A DNA stretch of 56,235 nucleotides from Robiginitomaculum sp. (GTDB taxonomy: Bacteria > Pseudomonadota > Alphaproteobacteria > Caulobacterales > Maricaulaceae): NCBI GenBank assembly GCA_016763315.1, contig JAESTZ010000101.1, forward strand, positions 1 through 56,235. The letters are read 5' to 3'. How positions within the stretch are numbered: position 1 is the first letter of the stretch; each line of letters starts with the position of its first letter. The notes under the pieces are model-generated. The model made no database searches. It was not told the DNA's origin and saw nothing but the letters and a program-made list of their open reading frames with translations. Positions 8,922 to 18,529 of the stretch are shown here, one piece after another. The position numbers were made by a program, and so were the translations under genes.

Positions 8922-10220
8922 TTAAACCTTGGCGACTTCGCGAAAGACTTCTTCGTCCAGTTCGCCTTCCCATTTGGCAACCGCCGTAGCAACGGCGGCA
9001 TCACCGGTAACATTGGTTAAGGTGCGCATCATATCCAATGGCCGATCAAATGGCAGAATAAAGCCAACCATTAAGGCGGTTTGTTCCGGTGTTACGCCAA
9101 TAGTTGGCAAGACGACTGCCAGCATAAATAATGAGGCCGATGGAATACTGGCGGTGCCAATAGAGGCCAAAGTTGCTGTAAGAGCTATTATCCCATAATC
9201 AGCCCAGCTTAGGTCAATGCCAAACGCATTAGCGGCAAACAGTGCCAACAAGCCCAGATAAAGTGATGTTCCGTCCATATTTATGGTTGCGCCAAGTGGC
9301 AAAACTGAACCGGCGATCACGGGTTTGACACCTAGATTATCCTGAACGCAGGTGATAGTTACCGGTAAGGTGCCAGCACTGGTCGAAGTGGAATAGGCAA
9401 CCACTTGCGCGTCGAGTATCCCGCGAAAAAACCGGATCAGCGGTAAGCGCAATCCAAACTTAATTAAGCCGCCATACATAATTAACATATGGGTCATGCA
9501 CCCTAAATACAGTGCTAATGCCAGCATTAAAACAGAACTGAATGTCTCAACGCCTTTGACCGCAGTTACCCAGGTAATCAATGCAAATACGCCATAAGGT
9601 GCCAGTTCCATCACCCAATGAGTGATCTTGAACATGATCTGTACAGAAGCCTCAAAGAATACTTTTACTGGCTCGGCCTTCTTGCCCACCATGAGGATTG
9701 CAATCCCCAGCATAAGTGCAAAAAAGATGATTGCCAGCATATCGCCGCTGGCCAAAGCCTGTAAGGGGTTGGCTGGAATAATATTGATTAACCGTTCGGT
9801 CATGGTGGGGACTTCCCCGTCCGGAACTTTTGGTGCTACATCGGTAAAATCAACTCCGGAGCCGGGTTTGAAAAAAGTGCCAAACAGCAATCCGATCGAC
9901 ACTGCAACCAAGGTGGTGAACACATATAATAGAAAAGCTCGCAGTCCAATGGTGCCAAGTTTTGATGGGTGGCCCATAGCGGTAATGCCAGTAACCAACG
10001 TGGTAAACACCAATGGCACCACTAACATTTTAATCAATTGCACAAATGCATCGCCAAAGGGTTTGACCCAGGTGGTCACAAAATCGGCTCCAGCATATTT
10101 GGTGACACCATCAACCAGATAAGTTCCGCCAAAGCTACGAAATGCTAAGCCGACAATTACCCCTAAAATCAATGCAATCAATACACGTTTCCACAATACT
10201 GCTTTGAACCACCAAGCCAT
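8922..10220 (-). CDS. Dicarboxylate/amino acid:cation symporter (DAACS family)
   Basis: Inner-membrane Na+ or H+ coupled carrier, 432 residues, with the eight-helix plus two-hairpin pattern of GltP/DctA. The family's key motifs are present: the serine-rich hairpin STSTSAGTLPVT, the NMDGTSLY motif in TM7 that binds cation and substrate, and the second hairpin with ASIGTASIPSASLFM. It is likely to take up C4-dicarboxylates or glutamate/aspartate; specificity cannot be read securely. The gene is monocistronic, convergent with the diiron gene over a shared terminator. Confidence 0.93.
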   Translation of the reverse strand: MAWWFKAVLWKRVLIALILGVIVGLAFRSFGGTYLVDGVTKYAGADFVTTWVKPFGDAFVQLIKMLVVPLVFTTLVTGITAMGHPSKLGTIGLRAFLLYVFTTLVAVSIGLLFGTFFKPGSGVDFTDVAPKVPDGEVPTMTERLINIIPANPLQALASGDMLAIIFFALMLGIAILMVGKKAEPVKVFFEASVQIMFKITHWVMELAPYGVFALITWVTAVKGVETFSSVLMLALALYLGCMTHMLIMYGGLIKFGLRLPLIRFFRGILDAQVVAYSTSTSAGTLPVTITCVQDNLGVKPVIAGSVLPLGATINMDGTSLYLGLLALFAANAFGIDLSWADYGIIALTATLASIGTASIPSASLFMLAVVLPTIGVTPEQTALMVGFILPFDRPLDMMRTLTNVTGDAAVATAVAKWEGELDEEVFREVAKV

Positions 10221-10419
10221 ACCAATTCCCCAAAATATCTAATGCGTTTTCGCAATTTGAGAACAGATTAGAGCAAGCCTGTATTACGTCAATGGCTGTG
10301 ATCGCTGCAAATTGATTTACCAGAAAGATATATAATTTGGTGGGGGATAAAATGCACTTCGTCCAACCATTGTTCGTGTTGGTTATAATGGGTTTTATTA
10401 TAGTTATACGGAGTTGATT

Positions 10420-10806
10420 TTGACTTTTTATCTCTCGAAACGCTCACAAGAAAGATTGTCCGGCGTTCACCCTGATTTGCAACAAGTGGTACGTTCGGCA
10501 ATTCTCACCACTGAAGTGGATTTTGCCGTATTGGAAGGCAAACGCTCATTGGCTAAGCAAAAGCAATTGTTTCAAACCGGTGCCAGCAAAACCATGAACT
10601 CGCGGCATTTGACAGGCCACGCAGTTGACCTTGGGGCTTGGGTTGGAGGCGAAATACGTTGGGACTGGCCACTTTATCATCAAATTGCCAAGGCAATGAA
10701 TATTGCTGCTTTTAACCACAAAATAGTTCTTGAGTGGGGCGGAAACTGGAAAAATTTTCCCGATGGCCCGCATTTTCAATTATCGTGGAAGGATTACCCA
10801 AAATGA
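10420..10806 (+). CDS. M15-family peptidoglycan peptidase, phage/GTA-type endolysin
   Basis: 128 residues. Zinc ligands of the VanY/L-Ala-D-Glu endopeptidase fold are clear: H63 and D70 in SRHLTGHAVD and H118 in DGPHF, with E105 in LEWGGNW as catalytic base. It would cut peptide cross-bridges or stem peptides in murein. There is no signal peptide, as expected for an endolysin that needs a holin. I place the start at the TTG at 10420 because GGAG (10410-10413) is six bases upstream, whereas the earlier TTG at 10414 abuts it. The stop overlaps the holin ATG (ATGA), so both products are made together. Confidence 0.85.
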   Translation: MTFYLSKRSQERLSGVHPDLQQVVRSAILTTEVDFAVLEGKRSLAKQKQLFQTGASKTMNSRHLTGHAVDLGAWVGGEIRWDWPLYHQIAKAMNIAAFNHKIVLEWGGNWKNFPDGPHFQLSWKDYPK

Positions 10807-11210
10807 GTTTGCTAAAAGCATTGATCGCACCTGTATCAGAGATTATTCGTGAAATTGTTCCTGATGGTGATAAACGATTTGCCTTGGAACGAGAGATTGA
10901 AAAATTACTGATTGAGCAAGAAAAACAGTTTGTTGAAGCTGGTCGCGATGTAGTGGTTGCCGAGGCCAAGGGTGAAAGTTGGTTGCAACGTAATTGGCGG
11001 CCTGTTTCCATGTTGGTGTTTGTAGCAGTAATTGCCAATAATTATCTTATAGCACCTTATGTGCAAGCGTTTGGCGGGGTGGCGGTAGTGCTGGAAATTC
11101 CGCCGGGCATGTGGGGCTTGTTGACTATGGGCTTGGGTGGCTATGTGGTTGGCAGAACCATAGAGAAAACCGGCTCGCAAATTAGTATTGGCAGTGTTCG
11201 GGATAAATAG
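10803..11210 (+). CDS. Three-TM holin of the gene-transfer-agent release type
   Basis: 135 residues. An amphipathic N-terminal half (EIIREIVPDGDKRFALEREI) is followed by the hallmark VVVAEAKGESWLQRNWRP and hydrophobic spans at about 68-86 and 93-120 ending in LGGYVVGRTIEK. This matches the family named for holins used in GTA particle release in Alphaproteobacteria. It would open the inner membrane so the overlapping M15 enzyme reaches the wall. No capsid, tail or integrase genes are near, so this is a free-standing lysis cassette rather than a prophage end. The start at 10803 is fixed by the four-base overlap with the endolysin. Confidence 0.88.
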   Translation: MSLLKALIAPVSEIIREIVPDGDKRFALEREIEKLLIEQEKQFVEAGRDVVVAEAKGESWLQRNWRPVSMLVFVAVIANNYLIAPYVQAFGGVAVVLEIPPGMWGLLTMGLGGYVVGRTIEKTGSQISIGSVRDK

Positions 11211-11283
11211 TGGCGGCATCCTCGATTGCTTTATTTTGCGAACACGGGTTTTATTAGATACTGAAATTTTAAGAACTGGTAAT

Positions 11284-12222
11284 ATGCTCAATACAAAATT
11301 AGAGAAACAAATACTCGGTTTTTTACCCGAAAAAGGCTCGGTCTCCGGCGGCGAATTGTTTGAAGAATTTGGCAAGCAATATTTTGTGCTGTGGCGGACA
11401 ACTACTAATAGTGAGAAATTGGCGAACCACCATTATGGCCAGTACTATTTGCGAATAGATGCCAAAATAGAAGGGTTTGCCAGATTAAGTCCGTCTATTT
11501 TACGTAACTTTTTGACCTATTCCCGAGTCTCAAGAATCGAAGACATAGAGGCTGCGGTGAAAGAGGGCAAAAGGCATCGGCAGATACATCGGGACATTTC
11601 CGAGAAAAAACGTAAAATTGCCCGCAAAATTCTGGATGAAACGCTTGGCAGCGATTTGCTTGGTCGTGTTGGGGTGTTGATCGCTGGTGATGTGTGCAGG
11701 GATATGGCGCATGAAGTGCCTCGGCCAGAACGATATTCAGGGGAGATGGTCAAAGGTTCCGATATTGACCTGGTATTGATCATGGCCGCTGAAGATGCTG
11801 GCTTGCGAGAAGAACTTGAAAATCGCTTGCTAGAGGCCAAGTCAATTTATTTGCGTCATCCGGATCTGCGCGAGGAAATTGATTTTGTAGTCAATTCCGT
11901 AAGCCATTATCAAAATGCAGTTGAGTTTAAAACTCCATCACAAATGATTTCGTGCAAGTCAGCGCTTGAGGGGCAAATGCTTGCTGGTACTAGAGGAATT
12001 ATTGAAAAAACTACAGCTGTTTTATCAAAAGCTGATATTCCTCTGAAAGTTTTGTCTATGACCGAATTGGCTTTTTCTGAACGGTTACAAGCTGTGGAAC
12101 TATTGCGAAAAGACCCTGATGCAATTCATGCGACAAAAGAACGACGATTATTTTATTTTTCCGACGAAATATGGGAATTTATGTTTGATGAAGTTTGGGA
12201 GTTCATGCAGGACAAGGACTAA
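11284..12222 (+). CDS. Nucleotidyltransferase-fold protein of unknown role
   Basis: 312 residues from the ATG at 11284. The N-terminal 80 residues may be a DNA-binding or winged-helix-like domain (LGFLPEKGSVSGGELFEEFG). A basic helix follows (HRDISEKKRKIARKI), then a polymerase-beta-like nucleotidyltransferase core: GVLIAGDV, KGSDIDLVLI with D160 and D162, and EEIDFVV with D200 as the third carboxylate. The catalytic triad seems complete. The C-terminal third is helical and ends acidic. No partner HEPN or toxin-antitoxin gene is seen. It follows the lysis pair by 73 bases but a functional link is not shown. Substrate unknown. Confidence 0.55.
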   Translation: MLNTKLEKQILGFLPEKGSVSGGELFEEFGKQYFVLWRTTTNSEKLANHHYGQYYLRIDAKIEGFARLSPSILRNFLTYSRVSRIEDIEAAVKEGKRHRQIHRDISEKKRKIARKILDETLGSDLLGRVGVLIAGDVCRDMAHEVPRPERYSGEMVKGSDIDLVLIMAAEDAGLREELENRLLEAKSIYLRHPDLREEIDFVVNSVSHYQNAVEFKTPSQMISCKSALEGQMLAGTRGIIEKTTAVLSKADIPLKVLSMTELAFSERLQAVELLRKDPDAIHATKERRLFYFSDEIWEFMFDEVWEFMQDKD

Positions 12223-12248
12223 CCCTAAGCTAAGTTCATGAGCTTGGG
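12223..12248. terminator. Possible shared hairpin between convergent genes
   Basis: CCC(T)AAGCT pairs with AGCTTGGG around a nine-base loop, with one bulged base. There is no T run, so intrinsic termination is uncertain. It lies between the nucleotidyltransferase stop (+) and the rfbD stop (-). Confidence 0.35.
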
Positions 12249-12258
12249 ACGGTGGAAA

Positions 12259-13137
12259 TTAACTGTAAATTCCCTGTAAACACTCGGCAATGCCTTGGTT
12301 ATAATGTGGTAAAGTCACGCCAAATTTTTTATATATTAAATTACAATCAAGAACCGAGTTCTGTGGACGCTTTGCCGTTGTCGGATAATCAGAGCTAGCT
12401 ATGGAAAGTACCTTGGCTGACGGTTGCTTGCACTTGCTTGATTGTTGAAATATTTCCTTGGCAAAACCTGCCCAGCTTACTTGCCCAGTTCCGGCAAGGC
12501 AGAAAGTTTCACGGTATTGTTGCTGCGGTTTTTTGTCTATTGCTTGAACGATCTGCATAATTCCTGTCGCAAGGTGTGGGGCATAGGTTGGGCAGCCTAT
12601 CTGATCACAAACCACCGAAATTTCATCGCGCTCTTTGGCCAGGCGCAGCATGGTTTTTAGAAAATTAGTTCCAAAGGCACTATAAACCCATGCCGTGCGT
12701 AATATCAGGTGACTGGCACTACTATTCTTAATGGCTTGTTCACCAGCCAGTTTACTGCGGCCATAAACCGTTTGTGGTTTGGCTTTCTCCGTTTCATTCC
12801 ATTGGCTTTTCGATGTTCCATCATAGACATAATCAGTGGAAATATGGATCAGAATTATATTTTTCTGTGCGCATAATTTGGCTAGATCGCCTGTACCTTT
12901 TTCATTAACGGCAAAAGCTTCTTCAATGTTGGTTTCTGCGCCATCAACATTAGTCCATGCAGCGGTGTTGATAACAATTTTTGGTGACACGTTATGCAAA
13001 ACAGTTTGCATTTGTTTCAAATTTAACAAATCGAATTTGTTGCGAGTAAAAGCGAAAATTTGATGATCGGTATTGTTTCCGGCAAGTTGCAGAGACTTTC
13101 CAACCTGTCCGTTAGCGCCGGTGATTAGAACTTTCAT
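12259..13137 (-). CDS. rfbD: dTDP-4-dehydrorhamnose reductase
   Basis: Last enzyme of dTDP-L-rhamnose synthesis; reduces the 4-keto group with NAD(P)H. 292 residues from the ATG at 13137, which heads the Rossmann motif [13 protein letters not shown] and overlaps the rfbB stop (ATGA). Further motifs: [20 protein letters not shown] and the catalytic YGRSKLAGE (Tyr-x-x-x-Lys). A 23-residue upstream extension is open but is rejected because it would start inside rfbB without a ribosome site. It is the last gene of the operon rfbA-rfbC-rfbB-rfbD (minus strand). Confidence 0.96.
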   Translation of the reverse strand: MKVLITGANGQVGKSLQLAGNNTDHQIFAFTRNKFDLLNLKQMQTVLHNVSPKIVINTAAWTNVDGAETNIEEAFAVNEKGTGDLAKLCAQKNIILIHISTDYVYDGTSKSQWNETEKAKPQTVYGRSKLAGEQAIKNSSASHLILRTAWVYSAFGTNFLKTMLRLAKERDEISVVCDQIGCPTYAPHLATGIMQIVQAIDKKPQQQYRETFCLAGTGQVSWAGFAKEIFQQSSKCKQPSAKVLSIASSDYPTTAKRPQNSVLDCNLIYKKFGVTLPHYNQGIAECLQGIYS

Positions 13138-14207
13138 GGCGTGAATTCGGTGTTTAATCCTAACCGCTCGCCTAATTTGCCTTGCGCTGCCAAAGGTTGC
13201 CACCAACTGGTGTTATCTAGATACCAGCGGACAGTTTTTTCCATACCGCTGTCGAAATTTTCTTGTGCCTTCCAGCCAAGTTCATTTTCGATACGGCTGG
13301 CATCTATCGCATATCGACGGTCATGTCCGGGTCGGTCTTGCACATATTCTACTTGTTCAAAATAACTGGTTTTATTGGGGCGCATTTGATCCAAAAGATC
13401 GCAAATCCGCTTAACTACCTGCAAATTAGTCCGTTCATTACGGCCACCGACATTGTATTTTTCTCCGGTTAAACCTTTTTCCATAACCAGTTGCAAAGCC
13501 TTGGCATGGTCATCAACATATAACCAATCCCTGATCTGTTTGCCATCACCATAGACCGGTAACGGTCTGTCATGCAAAGCGGACAATATCATCAATGGTA
13601 TCAGTTTTTCTGGAAACTGGTGTGATCCATAATTGTTCGAGCAATTAGAGATAAGCGCCGGAAACCCATAAGTGCGTTGCCAAGCAATGCAAAGGTGATC
13701 AGCGGCAGCTTTACTGGCGGAATAGGGCGAAGAGGGGTCGTAAGCGGTAGTTTCATGAAACAAACCGTCTTTGCCCAAAGAACCGTAGACTTCATCAGTA
13801 GAGACGTTGAGAAATCGAAAATTATCGCGGTTACTGGCCGGTAAGGTTTGCCAGTATTTCATACATTCCTCAAGCAAGGCAAATGTTCCGACAATATTGG
13901 TTTGAATAAAGTCTGACGCTCCAGTTATCGAGCGATCCACATGGCTTTCTGCAGCTAGGTGGAACACGCCATCTGGTTGGTGTGTTTTCAATATTTGCGC
14001 TATTCTATCTCTGTCGCAAATGTTTGCCTGAACAAAGGTGTAATTATTATGATCTGAAATGTCGCTGAGCGACTGTAAATTGGCGGCATAAGTCAGCACA
14101 TCAACATTGACCACTTTGCTTCCTGTGTTGATCAAGTGCCGACACAAAGACGAACCAATAAAACCGGCTCCGCCGGTTACAAGGTAGGTTTTTGTATGCC
14201 CTTGCAT
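13134..14207 (-). CDS. rfbB: dTDP-glucose 4,6-dehydratase
   Basis: Forms dTDP-4-keto-6-deoxyglucose from dTDP-glucose using bound NAD+. 357 residues. The NAD-binding [14 protein letters not shown] is near residue 12, STDEVYGSL and the catalytic [11 protein letters not shown] are present, and the [14 protein letters not shown] and [13 protein letters not shown] blocks identify RmlB. The ATG at 14207 shares one base with the rfbC stop. All four rhamnose genes overlap or touch, so they form one translationally coupled unit. Confidence 0.97.
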   Translation of the reverse strand: MQGHTKTYLVTGGAGFIGSSLCRHLINTGSKVVNVDVLTYAANLQSLSDISDHNNYTFVQANICDRDRIAQILKTHQPDGVFHLAAESHVDRSITGASDFIQTNIVGTFALLEECMKYWQTLPASNRDNFRFLNVSTDEVYGSLGKDGLFHETTAYDPSSPYSASKAAADHLCIAWQRTYGFPALISNCSNNYGSHQFPEKLIPLMILSALHDRPLPVYGDGKQIRDWLYVDDHAKALQLVMEKGLTGEKYNVGGRNERTNLQVVKRICDLLDQMRPNKTSYFEQVEYVQDRPGHDRRYAIDASRIENELGWKAQENFDSGMEKTVRWYLDNTSWWQPLAAQGKLGERLGLNTEFTP

Positions 14208-14776
14208 CAAAACTCTCCGAATTGGAAAGATGTCGGTATGTCGGCCAGCAGCGGGCTTTTTTCATCTTTTTTCGAGACACTGGCTGTTGAGCCTTTTGGG
14301 ATATGCCAATCAATGTTCAATGCTGGATCGTTCCATTTTATACCAGCATCATTTTCATGTGAATAAAAGTCCGTGACTTTGTATTGCACTTCTGTATCTG
14401 GTTCCAAAGTGCAAAAGCCGTGGGCAAATCCGGCCGGTATCCATAATTGTTGTGCAGTTTTCGCATCAAGAATTACAAAGACATGTTGACCAAAACTTGG
14501 GCTACCAACGCGAATATCGACGGCAACGTCAAGGATTTTGCCTTTACTTACCCGTACCAACTTTGCTTGTGCGTGCGGTGGAGTTTGAAAATGGAGGCCG
14601 CGGACAGTAAACGCATGGGTGGACAATGAGCGATTATCTTGGACGAAATTACCGGTGATTCCGGATTTTTCCCAAAGTTTTTGGTTCCAGGTTTCTTCAA
14701 AAAAACCGCGATCATCAATAAGTTGCTTTGGTGTTACTAATATAATCTCTGGAATGGCTAGTGGGCAAAACTCCAT
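14207..14776 (-). CDS. rfbC: dTDP-4-dehydrorhamnose 3,5-epimerase
   Basis: Cupin-fold epimerase acting at C3 and C5 of the 4-keto sugar; 189 residues, normal length. Motifs: [32 protein letters not shown] with the catalytic His, [12 protein letters not shown] and the [10 protein letters not shown] block with the conserved aromatic/His set. The start codon shares one base with the rfbA stop (TAATG) and the stop touches the rfbB start. Confidence 0.97.
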   Translation of the reverse strand: MEFCPLAIPEIILVTPKQLIDDRGFFEETWNQKLWEKSGITGNFVQDNRSLSTHAFTVRGLHFQTPPHAQAKLVRVSKGKILDVAVDIRVGSPSFGQHVFVILDAKTAQQLWIPAGFAHGFCTLEPDTEVQYKVTDFYSHENDAGIKWNDPALNIDWHIPKGSTASVSKKDEKSPLLADIPTSFQFGEF

Positions 14777-15681
14777 TATTTGACTTTCTCCGAGATGATT
14801 CCGGCAAGTTGTGGCTCTTCTAAAGCCAGATTTTGTAAATACCTGCCATAGTCGGATTTGCCTACTTTGGCGGCAGACTTTATTAGCTTCTCAACACCAA
14901 TATACCCCATTCTATATGCCGTTTCTTCTGGCGAGCCGATGAATGTGCCTTGGCGTATTTCCAGTGTTTTGATAAACTCGCAGGCTTGGGACAGGGTTTC
15001 CGGGGTTCCGGTATCCAGCCAAGCATAACCGCGCCCTAATTTCTCAACTTGTAAATTTCCAGCTTCTAGGTATTTGCGGTTCAGATCGGTAATTTCCAAC
15101 TCGCCACGTTTTGACGGTTGCAGTTCCGATGCGTATTCACAGGCTTTATTGTCATAAAAATAAAGCCCGGTAACTGCCCAATTTGATCTTGGGTGATTTG
15201 GTTTTTCTTCTAAAGATATAGCACGATCAGAGGTGTCGAACTCTACCACACCATAGCGTTCTGGATCTCTTACTTGATAGGCAAAGACTCTTGCGCCCTT
15301 TGGGTTTTTTGTTGCCGATTGCAATAACTTGCTCAACCCGCTGCCATGGAAGATATTGTCTCCCAGTATCAAAGCTGATGGACTGTCACCAACAAAGTCC
15401 GCCCCCAAAGTATAAGCCTGTGCCAAACCTTTTGGTTCCGGCTGTACGGTATAGCTTATCGATATTCCCCAATCGGATCCATCTTTGAGCAGTGTTTGAA
15501 ACGCGGGTAAGTCGCGTTTGGTGGTGATAATCAATATATCACGAATACCAGCCAACATCAGGGTGTTAAGCGGGTAATAGATCATCGGCTTGTCATAAAC
15601 CGGCAGTAATTGCTTGGAAGTAACCAGTGTCATGGGGTGTAGGCGAGTGCCTGATCCGCCAGCAAGAATTATTCCCTTCAT
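14776..15681 (-). CDS. rfbA: Glucose-1-phosphate thymidylyltransferase
   Basis: Makes dTDP-glucose from dTTP and glucose-1-phosphate, the first step to dTDP-rhamnose. 301 residues. The nucleotide-binding [11 protein letters not shown], the [17 protein letters not shown] block, LGDNIFHG and the [19 protein letters not shown] segment identify RmlA. First gene of the rhamnose operon; the 93-base gap to manC upstream may contain its promoter, although read-through from the mannose pair is possible. Confidence 0.97.
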   Translation of the reverse strand: MKGIILAGGSGTRLHPMTLVTSKQLLPVYDKPMIYYPLNTLMLAGIRDILIITTKRDLPAFQTLLKDGSDWGISISYTVQPEPKGLAQAYTLGADFVGDSPSALILGDNIFHGSGLSKLLQSATKNPKGARVFAYQVRDPERYGVVEFDTSDRAISLEEKPNHPRSNWAVTGLYFYDNKACEYASELQPSKRGELEITDLNRKYLEAGNLQVEKLGRGYAWLDTGTPETLSQACEFIKTLEIRQGTFIGSPEETAYRMGYIGVEKLIKSAAKVGKSDYGRYLQNLALEEPQLAGIISEKVK

Positions 15682-15774
15682 GCCTGTCTCCGAAGCAAGC
15701 TAAAACATTGGTGCATTATATGACAGTTAGTTTAGCTTTCGTCCAGCAAACATATGTTATTAGGCGAAGGATCT

Positions 15775-16845
15775 TTAACACTCGTCTTTAGGTAGTTGTT
15801 CAACAAGATCCTTTACTTTTTGGGCTTGATCGAGCGGTAATATTAATACCGCGTTCTTGGTAGCTATAACTGCCAAGTTGGAAACCCCGATTGCTGCAAT
15901 GCGAATACCATCGGAGCGAAACAAGCAATTTTCTGTATCAATATGAATTACCGACCCAAAACCCGCGTTTTTTCGTTCGTCTTGTTGACTTAATTCATGA
16001 ATAGCCGCCCACGAACCAATATCAGACCAACCAGCATCTAATGCAATTACTGCCCCAAGGTTGGTGTTTTCCATTACTGCATTATCAACAGATTCAGATG
16101 GGCAAGCAGCAAAGGCTGTTTCATCAAGCAACAGATGATTGTCAACAATACGACTTTGGTTCCATGCGGTGGTGGCTGCTTTGTGAATTTTAGGTCGGTG
16201 GTTGAAAATTTCATCGAGCATGGTTTGCGCTTTGAACAGGAACATTCCTGAATTCCATAAATATCGACCATCTTGCAGATAGTTTTTAGCGGTCTCAATA
16301 TCCGGTTTTTCAACGAATTTATCCAGCTGGCAAACCTGATCAGCAATATTGTTACCGGCAAGCAAATAGCCATAACCTGTTTCCGGACTGGTTGGTTTAG
16401 GCCCGAAGGTTACAATATGCCCATTGGCGGCTGTTTCTGCTGCCTTATGGACTATTGATCTAAACTCAACCGGATCAGCGATAACATGATCAGCTGCCAA
16501 TAATAAAACCAGAGTATCTGCGCCGAATTGCTTTTTAACAGCCATTGCTGCGATAGCCGCGCAAGGTGCAGTATTTCGTGGGCAAGGCTCAGTGATAAGT
16601 TGCGCCGGATTTACGCTAATGGCTGATAATTGTTGTTGCACTTGCTCGGTGTGAGCGGCGGCGCAAATAACTATCGGGTTGGTAAAGCCTGCATCTGTTG
16701 GTACCCGAATTGCTGTTTCTTGCAATAATGTATTTTGTCCGAACACTGCATGTAATTGTTTTGGCATAGCCTGCCGCGACATTGGCCAAAGACGAGTGCC
16801 GGCTCCGCCTGACATTATAACCGGAACAATAATTGGTTTGTTCAT
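15775..16845 (-). CDS. manC: Mannose-1-phosphate guanylyltransferase
   Basis: Forms GDP-mannose from GTP and mannose-1-phosphate; 356 residues. The signature SGGAGTRLWPMSRQAMPKQ opens the protein, with FVEKPD and the LWNSGMFLF block further in. The C-terminal cupin isomerase domain of bifunctional ManC/AlgA is missing, so this is the single-domain form. Its ATG overlaps the stop of the upstream AGE-family gene by four bases, which suggests that the neighbour supplies the isomerase activity. GDP-mannose would feed gmd at 18.5 kb. No phosphomannomutase gene is in the window. Confidence 0.93.
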   Translation of the reverse strand: MNKPIIVPVIMSGGAGTRLWPMSRQAMPKQLHAVFGQNTLLQETAIRVPTDAGFTNPIVICAAAHTEQVQQQLSAISVNPAQLITEPCPRNTAPCAAIAAMAVKKQFGADTLVLLLAADHVIADPVEFRSIVHKAAETAANGHIVTFGPKPTSPETGYGYLLAGNNIADQVCQLDKFVEKPDIETAKNYLQDGRYLWNSGMFLFKAQTMLDEIFNHRPKIHKAATTAWNQSRIVDNHLLLDETAFAACPSESVDNAVMENTNLGAVIALDAGWSDIGSWAAIHELSQQDERKNAGFGSVIHIDTENCLFRSDGIRIAAIGVSNLAVIATKNAVLILPLDQAQKVKDLVEQLPKDEC

Positions 16846-18002
16846 GAAGTATTTCCAGAATTAATAGGTAAAAGGTTTTCTTCTGCTTGCGCGGCAGCAC
16901 TAACCAGATGATAGACAATGCTGGCCGGGACTTTATCGACTAATGGTTGGTTCTTGGAATTGACAGCATCTATCCATAAAGCCGGGTGGGGCAAGTTGAT
17001 ATAGTCTTGGAATATTTGCTGACAAACTTGTTCAATTTGCTGGCTTTGCTCTGGTGCAATTAACAAGGCTTTTAGCCGCTCGGTTTGCACCCAAAGACGA
17101 GAACTGTCGGTAATTGGCTCACCATGAATATTACAAGTATCGATCAAAAGTCCATTTGGTTGTAAACCAATGTTTTCACCAAGTTGCAGAAATTTAGCGG
17201 CTGCTGAAATGTTGAGCCGGCTGGCGGTAAAACTGTTTCTTCGATGTAATAACCACGCCCATTCCACCATGTGTCCGGGTTCAATCTGGGCTGGAATTTG
17301 TGGCTTCCAATTAGTATCAAAGAATTCAAATAACAGGCCGGTTTTCTGGTCAATAAACCGCTCGAATAATAGTAAAGCAACATCATCAGCTCGCTTTAGG
17401 TATGCCGTGTCTGCACTGACCTCATACAGAGCTAATAATGCTTCAAACATGTGCATGTGCGGGTTTTGCCGGCGAGGTTGGTCGTGGTTTGGGTTTTCAA
17501 ACCAGCCGCCATTTTTTGCACCAAGTGCTTCTTCAACAAAGTCTAAGGTGCTTTTAGCCATGGACAGTATTTGTTGATCTTTTGTCGCTTGATAGGCTGT
17601 GGATAGAGCTAATATGTGAAATGCGTGGTCGTACAGGTCACGGGTTTGATCAACAGCTTTGCCGTCATCATCAATTTTGGCCAGAAAGCCCGGTTGGTCA
17701 TTCTTGCCCCATGTGCGATCAAGTAACCAGTCTACGCCATTAAGAACCGTTGCTTTGGCATCAGTCCAGCCAAGTGTATGGGCGTGAGAAAAAGAGTAAA
17801 TTTGCCGTGAAGCTATTCTAACTCTTCTGTTACAATTTCGATCAGCATTGCCTTGCAAATCTACTTGCTCAAAGAAGCCACCCTTTTTTTGATCAACGCC
17901 GTTTTCGAGCCACCACGGCAATATATCGTACCGACACAAGTCACGATATTGCTTCAAAGCATTGTCAGTTTTTGCCGATATTTGTTGTGTTGCGGTCATC
18001 AT
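16842..18002 (-). CDS. AGE-family sugar isomerase (probable mannose-6-phosphate isomerase role)
   Basis: 386 residues of the N-acylglucosamine 2-epimerase (alpha6/alpha6 barrel) family. Conserved stretches are WWLENGVDQKKGGFFEQVD, RVRIASRQIYSFSHAH, YDHAFHILALS, NPHMHMFEALLALYE and PGHMVEWAWLLHR, which carry the paired His and Arg residues of the active site. Family members epimerise N-acylhexosamines or isomerise mannose/fructose and their 6-phosphates. The four-base overlap with a ManC lacking its isomerase domain makes mannose-6-phosphate isomerase the likeliest role (inference from context). Confidence 0.82.
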   Translation of the reverse strand: MMTATQQISAKTDNALKQYRDLCRYDILPWWLENGVDQKKGGFFEQVDLQGNADRNCNRRVRIASRQIYSFSHAHTLGWTDAKATVLNGVDWLLDRTWGKNDQPGFLAKIDDDGKAVDQTRDLYDHAFHILALSTAYQATKDQQILSMAKSTLDFVEEALGAKNGGWFENPNHDQPRRQNPHMHMFEALLALYEVSADTAYLKRADDVALLLFERFIDQKTGLLFEFFDTNWKPQIPAQIEPGHMVEWAWLLHRRNSFTASRLNISAAAKFLQLGENIGLQPNGLLIDTCNIHGEPITDSSRLWVQTERLKALLIAPEQSQQIEQVCQQIFQDYINLPHPALWIDAVNSKNQPLVDKVPASIVYHLVSAAAQAEENLLPINSGNTS

Positions 18003-18529
18003 AAAAGCATATCAAACACAAAAAGGTTTATATTTGCCAACAAAAGTAATTTTTAATTTCAGCAACCCTGACCCCAACCCTCTCGCTGATTGGAGAGGGA
18101 GTTCTTTTCGTGCGGTTTAAGGATTATGAGAATTTCTGCATTCGCCCCTTACTCCCCGGCGGGGAGAAGGTCGGGATGAGGGGGTAACAACATTGATGAT
18201 CAACCAAGCCTCGTCACTCCGGTGAAAACCGGAGTCCAGCCATTCCGTTCCAGCACCAAGATAGGTTGGTGAATTTCTCATCATTTAGTCTTTGTACAAC
18301 CTGCAAGGATGGATCCCGTGTCAAGCACGGGATGACGTGCGGGGTTATGGTGACGAAAATGGTGATGGTAAATACGTGGCTACAATTCCAACGATTGTCA
18401 TGCTCCGACTTGTTCTGGGCATCCAGAACATGGGAAAACGGGATCACCCGAATAAATCGGGTGATGACGGTTAGTGGTGGGGTTGAACGCACGGCCAAAT
18501 CTGCGATCCGAAAACGCCACAGTATATTT
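18003..18529. repeat. Intergenic block of dispersed palindromic repeats
   Basis: No gene is supported. From 18061 two CTCTCC/GGAGAG-type hairpins occur, followed by CTCCGG/CCGGAG (18217-18234), a GGTGCTGGAACGGAATGG-type module (reverse strand), ATCCCGTG/CACGGGAT (18311-18333), and TCACCCGA/TCGGGTGA (18443-18466). Read on the minus strand, 18205-18340 matches 55966-56095 module by module, with different inserts between modules. Confidence 0.8.

Noticed and set aside
10734-10802. Earlier GTG start for the holin
   Set aside because: It would lie inside the endolysin gene; the ATG at 10803 with ATGA overlap begins the family sequence.
10420-12222. Prophage
   Set aside because: No integrase, terminase, capsid, portal or tail genes around; only a lysis pair.
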